A program made the translations under genes and the position numbers. This document shows positions 44,926 through 56,039 of a DNA stretch of 64,000 bases, in pieces. The DNA is from Ampelomyces quisqualis (lineage: Eukaryota; Ascomycota; Dothideomycetes; Pleosporales; Phaeosphaeriaceae), in the NCBI GenBank assembly GCA_018398575.1, contig JAGTXZ010000021.1:124001-188000 (forward strand), read 5' to 3'. Numbering within the stretch: the first letter of the stretch is position 1; each line of letters begins with the position of its first letter. The notes beneath the pieces were generated by a model. It did no database searches and was not told the origin of the DNA. It saw only the letters and a program-made list of their open reading frames with translations.

Positions 44926-46445
44926 TTATGGATACACCTCCCTTCCCGCAACTCTCACACTGCCCGCCCCATCCCTATTCTTATCACTCCCGGCCCTTCC
45001 TACATCAGTCGCATTCTTGACATCAAAAACAACTAGCACATTCTTCAACCATGCGTCCCCCAACACCAGGTACCCACCTTGCGCATTCTGCACGGCAAGC
45101 ACACACTCGCCTGTCCTCGCGCCGGCACCTGCACCACCCACGCCGCCCGGTCCGCGATTCATAAGGTCGTCTTGTGCCATGAAGTAAGATTGTCCAGAGA
45201 TTCTAACTGCGACGCGCGGTGCAGAAGCAGTGCAGGATACGAGATACGTGTTGTAATTGGGATCGTAGCGCGCGGGCGGGACGAAAAGTGACCCGATGTA
45301 TGCCGCGACATTATCCGGGAAGTAATTCAACGTAGTACCCGAATCGATAATGACGTTTTGCTTCGACGATCCGTACGGGTTGGCGGAGCTTGAGGGCCTC
45401 GGGCTCGTTGTCGTAGCGGACGATGGCGTAGGAGGCAAAATGTCGAAACCTTCAATGTCGATGGAGTAATATGCATACATGCCTTGGACGACGGGTTGTA
45501 CGGGGGCTTGCACCCAGCGGTTGTCGGTGGAGATATTGGGGATCCCGCCAATGGCAAGTAAGCCGCCTGCTCTGGGTTGCACGGTTGTGGGACGGCGGAG
45601 TGCAAGGCTGAATATGGGGGCTACAGAGGGATTTTGGAAGCTGTGGTGTACGTTAGTTGTGAGGTTAGTGGTGGATAGGGTTGTGGGTGAAAGGGTTTAC
45701 AGTGTATACATGACACTCGTATAATTCAACGCTTGCGAATTTACACCTGCAGCAAGCGCCGGATACGCTAGGCCCATGAGTCCGCTACTAACACCATCGC
45801 CGGCCCAATACCCTTGATTCACAGTGCCAATGATTTGCTTGACAGTCGCATATGGACTTTGGCCGCGACTCACGCCGCCAATACCAAAAGTCTCGGTGCC
45901 CATGTCGCCATCCAAGAACTCGCCTCCAGCGTAGTCTACTGAGAAGGCGTAATTGATGGATTTGTACGTCGCTGACGAGGCGCGGTTGTACAAGGGTCCA
46001 AAACGACATTGCTGGATCGCAACCGTGGCGCCAGTGTTAGGATCTACGCACTGGAAATCGGTGGTAGCGACCCAGGTGTCCGAGCTACCAGTATCGATTA
46101 CCAAGGCGAAGCTTTGTCCACCAACTGTGACGTTGGTCATGTAAATGCGCCCACCGATGCCGATGAGGTCTTCTTGGGTTGGCGCCATAGGGAGGTTTTG
46201 ACGTTTGCGAAGAGCTTCATTGCGGCGCCGGGCAAGGTGAGCGGTCGAAGGCGAGCTTAATTGGTGGGGATTCACGTGGGCTGTTAGTTCGAAGACATTG
46301 TCCGTTACTAAATATGTTAGTCTGGACATCGAGAGGTGTGCGTTATGCAAGACATACCAGGGTCTCGTGCCGGCACTTGTTGGCCATCAGCAACAGCACT
46401 ACGGACTGAGCAAATAGTGAGGAGCGCGAAAGATGTGAGTTGCAT
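44926..46445 (-). CDS. Secreted pepsin-family aspartic protease (A1)
   Basis: Three exons on the minus strand, 46445-46358, 46307-45701 and 45640-44926, give 469 aa. Introns of 50 bp (GTATGT, GACTAAC branch, TTTAG) and 60 bp (GTAAAC...CACAG) join in phase. A signal peptide is present (MQLTSFALLTICSVRSAVA), followed by a propeptide with a Lys-Arg processing site near residue 65. Catalytic motifs are VIDTGSSDTW (Asp101) and IIDSGTTLNY (Asp331), with the YAGG-type flap region near SVDYAGGEFLDGD. A Ser/Pro-rich loop (PTPSSATTTSPRPSSSA) precedes the second Asp. No GPI-anchor-like C-terminal hydrophobic tail is seen. It probably digests extracellular protein. The stop codon lies ~30 bases from an AT-rich relic. 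Confidence 0.88.
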
Positions 46446-47358
46446 CGTTCATAAGAAAAACGTTGAAATGTTGTGAGTCCATGTTCAATGCTGATAGTCG
46501 TACGTTTATATACCATTCTTGTCACTACACAAGTCATGTCCATCTGTGATACTTGTTGTATAGGTATTACAGCCATCGTATTCCTGACGTCAAGCGCGTC
46601 CAGGAGATTGACAACTACCAGTAGTTTGGTTGACTATTTTCTAATTCGTGGTTGTTTAGTGCCTTTGTTCTCTTTGTCCTACGCAGGTGGATCGGCAACC
46701 ACAACACATTCCTTTGGTATACTGTACCTTGCGAATGAAGTCCATGAAGCCTAGGTTGAACTATGCACCTTGGCGACGTCCCAGACAGTTGCGTATGCAC
46801 CCCGCAAACAGTCGTTCAATGAACGGCACGTCTAGAGTAGTACGGATAGTCGGGGTTTCCCAAACCGATCTGAAAGTCTGATTTCAGTGGCAAAAGACCC
46901 GTGCAAGCAGTGGGGCAGCAGTAGGGCGGAAGCTAGGGATAGCGTGCCAAGTGTAGCCAGGTGAATACCAGACTCCGCCACCAACAAATATGAATCAAAT
47001 ATTTAATTTGATTTGTCAAGTTTTAACTAGACAAGCAAATTTAAGGTAAGTAGCTTATTTTACTAAACAAACAAGTATCATAATTATAATATTCGCAATT
47101 ATTAAGTGATTTGTTATAAAGCTAAGTTTTAGCAAAGTTTTAGTATTACTAATTAGTATCACTGTATTACTATAGTACCAATAGTAGAGTGCTAGAGTCT
47201 TAGCTCTTACGTAGTATATTAAGTATAAAAGTTCTTAGAGTAGCTCTTGTACTATACTTTTATACTATATAGAAGTAAGAGAATAATATATATACTATAT
47301 AGTAATTATTCTATATATAGCGTACGCTAGTAAATAGGTTTAGGGTACCTGCTTATAG
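46446..47358. other. Protease promoter, then start of the second AT-rich block
   Basis: Normal composition to about 46980, where an abrupt switch to AT-rich sequence marks the start of the second repeat block. The AT-rich part to 47358 is non-coding and is probably the left half of an older repeat interrupted by the LTR element. Confidence 0.45.
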
Positions 47359-47363
47359 GTAGA

Positions 47364-47662
47364 TGTAACAAGCACATGCAAACACATGTTACATCTAATA
47401 CCTTATAAAGGCTTAGTAACAGATTATGTAGGAAGCTAGCAGATTAGGACTAAAAGCGCTCTAACAGCGCTCTAACTTAGCTACTACACCTACTATAAAT
47501 ATAAGCCTATAGCATAGATAGAAGACAAGTTTCTCTTGTCCTTCTGTACAAGACCTATAGGTATATAGCTAATCTAGAATCTCTAATATAACACGCACTT
47601 CTATATACCTCTAATATGTATCTAATTTAATCCTAATAGCTGTACCTACCTGCGTTGTTACA
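47364..47662 (+). repeat. 5' LTR of element B copy 1
   Basis: 299 bp, from tgtaacaagc to gttgttaca, with short inverted ends (TGTAACA/TGTTACA). Preceded by GTAGA. Confidence 0.93.
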
Positions 47663-50600
47663 TTATAAGAGAAACTTTGTCCTGCTAGTAATAGTATTTA
47701 GATAATATTGCAATTTACTTTTAAAAAGATTGCGTTAAAACGTCTAGAACCCTATCTAAATTAGATCTGTTTCTAACCTTAAATCTATTAAACACAGTTA
47801 GGATCTCTTAGATCTTCTAACAGCTAAAGCCTTTAGGTTTAGATCTTTCTATTAACACACAGTTAGGATTACTTTAGTAAAAGTTGCGTTTAGCGCTACA
47901 ATAGAAACTTAGAGACTATTAATAACCTAGGAGTATTAGAGGCAACGCTAATAACTTCCTCTAAAAAACTAACTCTAGAAGCTTTCTCTTAAGATAACTC
48001 TGTATTAACTATTATAACCTAGCAACAGAGTGCTAAAGCAAAAAAGACAGACACTAGAGAATCTAGAAACAAACCTCCTTAGCCTAGAGCTGCACTAAAT
48101 CTAACCTTTGCACAAATAGAGGTTAATTAATTACAATAAGATTTAAAATAAGTGTTAGCAGAAATTAATTCTCTTAAGAAAGAACTAACTCTGTTAGTAG
48201 AACTAGACAAGCCTCTACCTACTACTAAATTACCCTAGAATAATTCTGTACCTTGCTATTTATCTAACAGCTCTATATTAGAGTACTTATATTGCTATAA
48301 GAGCTCTTACTAACTTTAATAATCTAAGAAAATGCCTAATATAGATAATCTTAGCAATAAAAAGGATCCTACTTTCTGCTAATAGCAGGCCTCTATCTAA
48401 GATTAACTTAAAATTAACTTAGATTACTATTAGACTAAAAGACAACGCATAGCCTTAGTATAGGGCTATACTACAAGATTAGCTAAGAGCTATCTTAAGC
48501 TATAATATTTATTAGATACTAATTAAGAGCAATTTTAGAACGCTAAGCAAATAATTAAGCTACTTAAGTCTTACTTTATTACAAGTAACAAGATAGCTAA
48601 AAGCTAAGCAGCTTTTAATTAAATATAAATAACTAAAAAAAAAACGTTCTTCTTATTTAAAGCTAGGTTTTAAAGTTCTGTAGTTAAAGGACAAATACTT
48701 TCTTTAGAGTAGTTTTACTACTTATAGACTAAGATTACGCTAGGGTTGCAAGCCTTTAACCTAGGATTTAGGCACTAATAGAAGAACTTATTTAATTAGA
48801 TAGTAGAACACCTTACTGTATATAATATAGAGTAAAAGAATAACTCTACACTAAGTATAATACTAGCTGCTGCTAAGTTACTAATTAGGTTAGCTCTACA
48901 ACAAAATTTAGAGCTAAATTAGACTACTACTACTAGCGCTCTAACAAATTCTGCGCTAGCCTATTAATCTACAACAGTGCATCTTCCTATAAAGACCTCT
49001 AAGCTAGAATAATAAAAGACCTCTAGTAGTTATTATAATTGCAGTAAGCTAAAATACTACTTTAGTAACTATACAAAGCCTTATATACGTTAGATTAAAG
49101 CTGTAAAAGTAGACAAGTATAAAGATACTTAAAAGCAACCTAATTAGGAGGTGTATTGTACAAAAAACAAAAGCGCCTAAGAAGACACCTCTTCTTAAGC
49201 CTAAGCTGTTACAATTTATCTTACCTTAACCTTTCTTATTTATTTTATAGTTTCTATTTTTTTATACCTACGCTTCTTTATAACTAAAGTATTAGCTTAC
49301 GCCTTAATACTCTTGTTAACACTAGTGCTTAAAGTTTCCTATTTTTAAATTTACAAATTATTTTATCTGTTTCTAAAGCCTTGTAGTAACCTATCTAAAA
49401 GCTTTCTTTCTAAGTTTAGGTACGCAGCTTTAAGAATTAGATTACTTCTTTAGTTACTTAATATATTTAACTACACTTAAATATTAATAGCTAAAAGATT
49501 TTAAACTATCTATTCTTTATTCTTAATCTTAGGTCTTAGAATTATATACTTAGCCTCTAATAGTTAAGACAATTTAAAATTTAATTAGACACAGATAGGT
49601 TACAGTTTATTTAGCTATTTAAGTACCTCTATTTATACAATCTTTTACCCTCTATTTCTACTGTTCTATATTAAGCTATAGTGCTAGCTACTATCTATCT
49701 TAATATGCAATAACGCAACGCTCTATAGAAGAAAGAAGACTATTATATCTAAAATAGTCTTTACTGTTTCTTTTCTTTTATTTATTGTATTAAAGGATGC
49801 TTAAAGCTTCTATTAGCTTAAAAAATCTTAGAGATTCCTTATACCCTAACTAAGCAAAACTACTTAGAGTCTAAACCCTCTCTAAGCACCTGTATAGCTC
49901 TTATTTCTGCTAATACATTTTACTTTATTATAAAGAAGCTCTAGAACAAGTTCTTTATAACAAGCCTCTATAAGATTAACAGGATTCTTGCCTCTAAGAA
50001 CAACGCAGACAATTAAAGCTAATTAAATAAGAGATTACCTGCCTGTTACTTCTAGTATTAGAATGTATTTAGCAAGTTAGCAGCTAATTAATTGCCTCCT
50101 TACTATCTGTATAATTATAAGATTATTCTTAAAGAACTATTACTAAATGCATTTAGTTTCCTATACAAGCAAAAATTAGAAAGAGCTTAAAGCTACTAAG
50201 GCCTATATCTAAGAATACCTTTAGAAGAGTTTTATTAAGGCTAGCTAAAGTTCTTTTACTTTACCTATTCTTTGTGTACGTAAACTAAATAGAGATATAC
50301 GCATCTATATAGACTACTAGAAGATTAACGCTCTTACGCGCAAAGACGTCTATCTAATCTCTTATATTAATAAGCTGCTATTACGCCTCTTTAAAGCTAA
50401 GATCTTTACTAAGTTTAACATCTAGGCTGCTTTTAACAAAATTTGTATAGATCTTAACTCTAAAGAGTATACTACCTTTTAGACCTATTATAGTATATAT
50501 AAGTGTAAGGTTCTTTCTTTTAGCTTATGCAATAGGCTAGCTACGTATTAACGCTATATAAATAATATACTAATTAATTATCTTAATAATTTCTGCATTA

Positions 50601-51264
50601 CGTATCTTAATAACATTCTAATTTACTCTAAGGATATAAACTTATATTAGGAACACGTCTAAAAGGTCCTAGAGCGCCTACGTACTACAGGACTTTAAGT
50701 AGACATTTAGAAAAGTAAATTTTATGTAATCTGCACAAAGTATCTAGGTTACGTTTTAACAAACTAGAGCACTAAAGTTAACTCTAATAAGGTAGAAGTA
50801 CTCTAAAACTAGGCTAAACCTACTATAGTTACTAGCGTTAAGTTATTTCTTAGTTTTGCTAGTTTCTATTAACAATTTATTAAGGATTTCTCTTGTGTAG
50901 CTAAACTAATTATAAAGCTTTAAAGTCCTGCTACACTATTCAAATAGACTATAGACTGCTAATAGGCTTTTAATTAGATTAAAGCCTTACTCTTAGCTAT
51001 TTCTACACTATCTTATTTCTATTCTAAGTATAATATAAAGTTAGAAACTAACACGTTAGATAGAGTAATAGCAGGAGTACTCTCTTAGAAGCACTCTAAC
51101 AACAAGTAGTATCTTATAGTCTTCTATAGTTACGCTCTATCTAAAGCTAAGCTTAATTAAAAAATATACAATAAAGAACTTTTTACTATTCTAAAAGCGT
51201 TTAAGAAGTAGAGAGCTAAACTTACTTCTATACAAAGTTAAATCTAGGTGTATTTAGATTACTA

Positions 51265-52110
51265 CGTCAGGAAAATTCAAGATTGATCTGATCGGCCCGA
51301 TCGCCGCGACCCGCGGCGGCCTGACAGCGATACTGTCCACCAGACAATTCGCCAAAGTCGCCCCACTCACTTCTGGTTGCTAGCGAGTCGCTGGCGAGTC
51401 GCTAGCAACCTAACAGTGTCGCTAGTGTCGCTAGTGTTGCTAGTGTCGCTAATGTCGCTAATTTTACTCACGTAACTGTATTGCTGTATTTTTATGATTA
51501 CGTAAGTAACCTAAAAATACAAAATATAGAGCGGAATTCCCTCTTTAAAATGCACTATTCAGATTTTTTTTAGCTACTCTAGTTATTAAGATATAGCGCG
51601 TTGAAGTTATAAACTTTTTTAAAAAAACTTTAAAGTACGTTTAACACAGTAGATCTTAACGCCTACACTATAATATATAAAAATAAAATAGTTCTAAAGT
51701 AAAATCTACACTTTAGTTACTATTTCTTTAAAAAAAAATATAATATATTATCTAGTTAAAGTGCTAGAGCTTGAGCGAAAACAAGCCTTGGCAAAGAACA
51801 TTAAAAAGTTACAAACTTCACTGCTGTGCATCTCAGCAACTAGAGCAGCTATAAAAATTCTGAATAGTGCGTTTTAAAGAGGGAATTAAGCTCTATATTT
51901 TAGGTTTTTAGAATAATTACGTAATCGCGCGGGTGGGGCAGGTGGGTCCAGTGGATCAGGTGGATCAATTTGGGCGTTTTTGTCTGATTAGGCGGCCAGA
52001 ACAAATAGGGGTAGCTAGGCACCGTAGACTACGGTCGAAAACTGTCTGGTCGACCGTTCCAACAATGTCGCCAATGTCGCGGATGTTGCTAACGTTGTGT
52101 TTTCCTGACG
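51265..52110. mobile_element. 846-bp TA-flanked DNA transposon, non-autonomous (Tc1/mariner-like)
   Basis: Inserted in element B copy 1. Ends are perfect 11-bp inverted repeats, cgtcaggaaaa and ttttcctgacg, flanked by TA at 51263-51264 and 52111-52112. The uninterrupted site is present in the inverted copy 2 at about 63375-63395, which proves insertion. Subterminal regions are GC-richer than the host and contain repeated gtcgcta/gtgtcgc units near 51380-51465 and related units near 52065-52100. No transposase ORF is visible. A TA duplication suggests the Tc1/mariner superfamily (inference). It carries much less RIP damage at its ends than the surrounding retroelement. Confidence 0.9.
51496..51926. 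repeat. Foldback (long inverted repeat) inside the DNA transposon
   Basis: Arms of about 86 bp at 51496-51582 and 51841-51926 are inverted copies, both containing atatagagc, aattccctctttaaaa and gcactattcag. They enclose a 258-bp AT-rich loop. This may be a second, inner MITE-like element or a structural part of the outer transposon. Confidence 0.8.
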
Positions 52111-53939
52111 TACTCCTTAGAATACTTTATAACTACAAAAGTTCTTAATGTATGTTAAGTATAATAGGCAGAGATTATTGCTCTTTTTAATTTCTGCATT
52201 AAGTACACGCCTAGTAAGCTTAATAAGCAAGCTAATATTTTAAGCTAAAAGAAATAAGATGTTAGTAAAGTTAAAGCTGCCTAACAAGACAACAGATCCT
52301 GTGTACTCCTAGGACTTAAACGCCTAAACCCTCTAGTTAACTCTAAACTAGCTTAGAACTACGTCTATAACTAGCTAGAGGTTAATGTTTTAGCTATTTT
52401 AGTCTAATCTATTAGTGCCTCCCTAAATCTTAACTTATTAGAACTAATTAAAGCCCTGCTAGCAGAGAATTGCTACTTCTTTAAGAAAGAGCGTCTTAAG
52501 CTACTATAGCTGTATTATATCTAAGAAGAACTACTACTTTATTACCTACGCCTTTATGTACCTAGAGATTTCTTCTTATGCACTTAGCTAATTAGAGAGG
52601 CCTACAATTAGGTATCTACTACCTACTTAAGTGCTATAAAGACGTATTAGCTCTTAGCTTAGCAATACTACTAGAAAGGCATAGAAGCTATATGCAAACG
52701 CTATGTATAAAACTGCGTTGCCTGTTAAAGATCTTATCTAAGACATCTCTAATCCTAAGGTTTCCTCTATTTATTACTAATTTCTAATAGGCCTATATAG
52801 TATTTATGTATAGATTTTAAGATATTTCTAACAGATTATTATAGCTATAATTAAATTATAGTTGTTATTAATTGCCTATCTAAGTAAGCTATTTCTATTC
52901 TTTGCTACAAAACAATTAACGCTTAAGAAATAGCTTACATGTTTATCTAATAAGTATACTAATTTAGCTATACGCCTAAAAGTATAGTGTTTAACTGCAG
53001 ACTCTAGTTTGTGTTCTAATTTTAGTCTAAGTTCTATAAGATCTTAGGCGTGCAACTTAAGCTTTCTACAGCCTACTATAAACAAACTAATAGACAAACT
53101 AAGATTATAAACAAGTATATTAATTAATAATTAAGGCTTTTTGTATTCTATTACTAGGACAACTAGAGTAACCTCTTGCTAATAATTAATTAAGCCTAAG
53201 CTACGCTGCTGCACTCTGCAATTAGTATAGCGCTATACTAGCTTCTGTTTAGATCTAAACTATAATAGAGCTAGAATTAGGTACTATCTTCTTTAAAACA
53301 CAAAGATATAAACGTTAAAGATGCCTTAAGCTTAGCTACTTACATGTATAAAGCCTAGCGCACAGCTAAAGATAATATAGAAAAGGCACAGCAATAGATA
53401 GCTACTAAGGTAAATAAATATTATTAACTTGTTAATTAGGTAGTAGGTAACAAAGTTTACTTTTTAACCTAAAACCTATCTGTTACCTACCTAAGTTGCA
53501 AACTTGCTAAATTATAGAAAGGCCTCTTTAAAGTTCTAGAACAAGTTAGCTATTTATTTTAACTAAAGCTACCTAAAGGTTCTAAGATCTATAACGTATT
53601 TACTCTAGACATCTTTTGCAAGAACTCTAACAACCCCTTGCCTAGTTAGCTAAGCCTAAACCTATCTAGTATTCTAATTTAAGGCGTTAAAGAATAAGAA
53701 GTTAAAGAGATCTTAGCTAGCAAGCTATACTACTCTATCTTAAAGTATTATGTAAAATAGGTAAGCTATAATCTTAACTTTACCTAGTATAATACCTCTA
53801 ACTTTATAGGCGCTCTACACATATTACAAGTGTTCTATAAACGCTATTTAAAACAGCTAAGACCTTTATAAGCGCTAGCTAAGTAGATTATAGTATAGAA
53901 AAAAGAAGTTAAAGATCTTATAGTATTGCAAGATAATTA

Positions 53940-54745
53940 TATTAAGGAAATTAAACTTAATATTACAACTACTACACTAGTAGGTAACAGCTATTAACAA
54001 TAGGAGTCTTACTCTTCTATTAGATCTAACAGCAGACTATTACTACTACTAGTAGAACATTCTTAACTGTCTAAATCCCTAGGTATAGATACTAACGTAC
54101 TACCTAGTTGTCTTCTGTTTTAGCTCTGCTTACTATAAGTACTAGCCTTCTACGCTGCTGCCTCTTGCTTTACTGCTACCTAAAATGTTACTACCTACGC
54201 CTTCTCTTACTCTACTAACTAATTAGCTCTTAATACTATTATAACATCTACTAGCTAAGTAACTATACTAGTTAACCTAGCTGTACTTCTCCTAAGCGCC
54301 CTAACCTCTTTAGCTATTTCTCTAACCTCTCTAGCTAGCTTCTTCCTTTAGTAATAAGTACTAACTAATAAGTTAGTGTTATTTATATTAGCTACCTGTG
54401 CAGTGCTTACTTACACAATAGTAGCTAACTAAAACACTACCTCTTTAATAGCAGCCTCTTGCTCTAATACTACCTTATTAGACTTGTCTTTACCTAAGGT
54501 AGTAAACCTGCAGTTAAAGGCCTTAAAGAAGCTATTATACTTCTAGCCTGTATATAAGAAAACTAGGCAACACTTCTTATTTAAGAGCGTATAGTATACA
54601 CACTTCTTAGACACGTCTAAATAAAATCTAAACTTAATATTAAAATAGCTGTAAGTAAAAACCCTTGCAGCCTGCAAGTAAATAACCTAATAGGCTAAGA
54701 AATAAGCTCTAGAAGGGACAGAAATAGGTATTATGTGTATCTGTA
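53940..54745 (-). pseudogene. Degraded antisense ORF between pol and 3' LTR of element B copy 1
   Basis: On the strand opposite to pol, a frame of about 265 codons is interrupted only by TAA/TAG. Readable segments include FNIKFRFYLDVSKKCVY, LLNKKCCLV, KDKSNKVVLEQEAAIKEVVF, REVREIAKEVRALRRSTA and NSLLLDLIEE. The middle is helical and charged, coiled-coil-like, and the N-terminal third has C-x2-C (one Cys now Tyr) and CC. The same frame is maintained in copy 2 (60770-61560), with an in-frame 33-nt length difference, which is strong evidence that it once coded for protein. Function unknown; it does not resemble gag, pol or an envelope protein that I know. Confidence 0.7.
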
Positions 54746-55056
54746 GAAACAATTAGCTAATAATCAAATTAGAGAAGCAGTTAGATAGCTGTAGGTATAC
54801 AAACGTGTAGGGGGAGAGTATAGAGAAGTAGTATACTAGAGGGCTAGCCTTGTATATATGCTTAAAAAGCTTAAGGTAAAGTTAGAAACGTTAAACGCGC
54901 TAACGCGCTAATTAAAACAATAATAAACAGCTATATTACATTATTTTAAAATAAACTTAAGGTAAATAAGAGTTTATAACAATTTAGAAAGGTATCTAAA
55001 ACAATACTAATACAGACCTAATTAATAAGAACTATTAATTTTAAAAAGGGGGGTAA

Positions 55057-55355
55057 TATAACAAGCATATGCAAATACATGTTATATCTAATACCTTATA
55101 AAGGCTTAGTAACAGATTATATAGAGAGCTAGTAGATTAAGACTAAAAGCGCTCTAATAGCGCTCTAACTTAGCTACTACGCCTACTATAAATATAAGCC
55201 TATAGTATAGATAGAGAACAAGTTTCTCTTATCCTTCTGTACAAGACCTATAGGTGTATAGCTAATCTAGAATCTCTAATACAACACACACTTCTATATG
55301 CCTCTAATACGTATCTAATTTAATCCTAATAGCTGTACCTACCTGCGTTGTTACA
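55057..55355 (+). repeat. 3' LTR of element B copy 1
   Basis: 299 bp, starting tataacaagc (TA from TG) and ending gttgttaca. The polypurine tract aaaaagggggg at 55043-55053 lies just upstream. Followed by GTAGA. Confidence 0.94.
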
Positions 55356-56039
55356 GTAGAGGTTAGGTTAGAGTTAAGTACAAAAGAGGTAGAGTAAGGT
55401 TTAAGTTACGCAGGAGCTAGTGTAGGGTTTAGGTTAGAGTATACAGCTTAGAGTGTTAAGGTTAGGTTATTAGTTTAGTTAGAGTACCTGCTATAAGGTT
55501 ATACTTATACAGCGCCTCTAATCTAACGCCTGTAATAAGTATATTACTTAAGAGTAAAGTAGAGTAAATAAAATAAGTTTATTTTAGCGTGTATTCTAAA
55601 ATAAAGTTATTACAAGAATAGTCTAATCTTGCAGCTGTTTAATTAGCTTTATAACCTGCTTATTATAGATATTTATTACTATTTTTTACCTAGGTTATTT
55701 TAGATAGTTAAGAGCTACTATTTATTACATTTTTTTATTACGCTTGCTAGTCTAAGAAACAAGAAAGCTTTAATCTCTTTCTTTATAGGCGCTGCTTATA
55801 CTAAGAAGTCTAGAGTAGTGCACTATACAAAGGCGTTATAGATTTCTTAATGTTATTTTCTTTGTTACTCTTCTGCTCTTTATTACTTGTCTAATCTTTA
55901 AAACGTTAGATTCTAAAGCTAGTTAGACTAGCAAAATTAATAAAACTTAAAAGCTTAAGTAGATTCTAGACACTCTTAGCGCTGTATTAGAATCCTGCAG
56001 TTAGCAATTGTAGTGTAAAACAGTTTAGTTATGCGTTCT
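55356..56039. other. AT-rich sequence right of element B copy 1
   Basis: Probably the right half of the repeat split by element B. The first 150 bases are unusual, with several ggttaggttag and gggtttaggttag strings. No coding segment recognised. Confidence 0.4.

Larger units (their letters stand above)
47900..53880 (+). pseudogene. Degraded gag-pol of element B copy 1
   Basis: A gag-like region lies upstream (about 48000-49200, with a possible zinc knuckle near 49030-49070). RT is recognisable at about 50400-50720 by FTKFNI, EYTTF, YKCKVLSFSLCN and, at 50603-50614, YLNN in place of catalytic YLDD. RNase H starts near 51150 and is split by the DNA transposon at 51265-52110. Integrase follows at about 52300-53400. 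A chromodomain lies at about 53695-53860, with the KWVGY-like position read as K-stop-VSYN. The coding capacity is lost. Domain limits are approximate. Confidence 0.85.
47364..55355 (+). mobile_element. Complete RIP-degraded chromodomain Ty3/gypsy element (element B, copy 1)
   Basis: Two LTRs of exactly 299 bp flank a ~7.4 kb interior, with target duplication GTAGA at 47359-47363 and 55356-55360. The family differs from element A in LTR sequence and length. The interior has gag, RT/RNase H, integrase and a chromodomain on the plus strand, an additional ORF on the minus strand before the 3' LTR, and an 846-bp DNA transposon inserted into the RNase H region. Stops are almost all TAA/TAG, consistent with RIP. 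A second copy of the family lies inverted at 60174 onward. Confidence 0.95.

Noticed and set aside
51933..52148. 71-codon plus-strand ORF in the DNA transposon
   Set aside because: It overlaps the GC-rich subterminal repeats and runs across the transposon end into the host element; no transposase motif.
55356..55480. Strings such as ggttaggttag and gggtttaggttag resembling telomere TTAGGG repeats
   Set aside because: Spacing is irregular and the surroundings are RIP-altered; no true tandem array, so an interstitial telomere is not supported.
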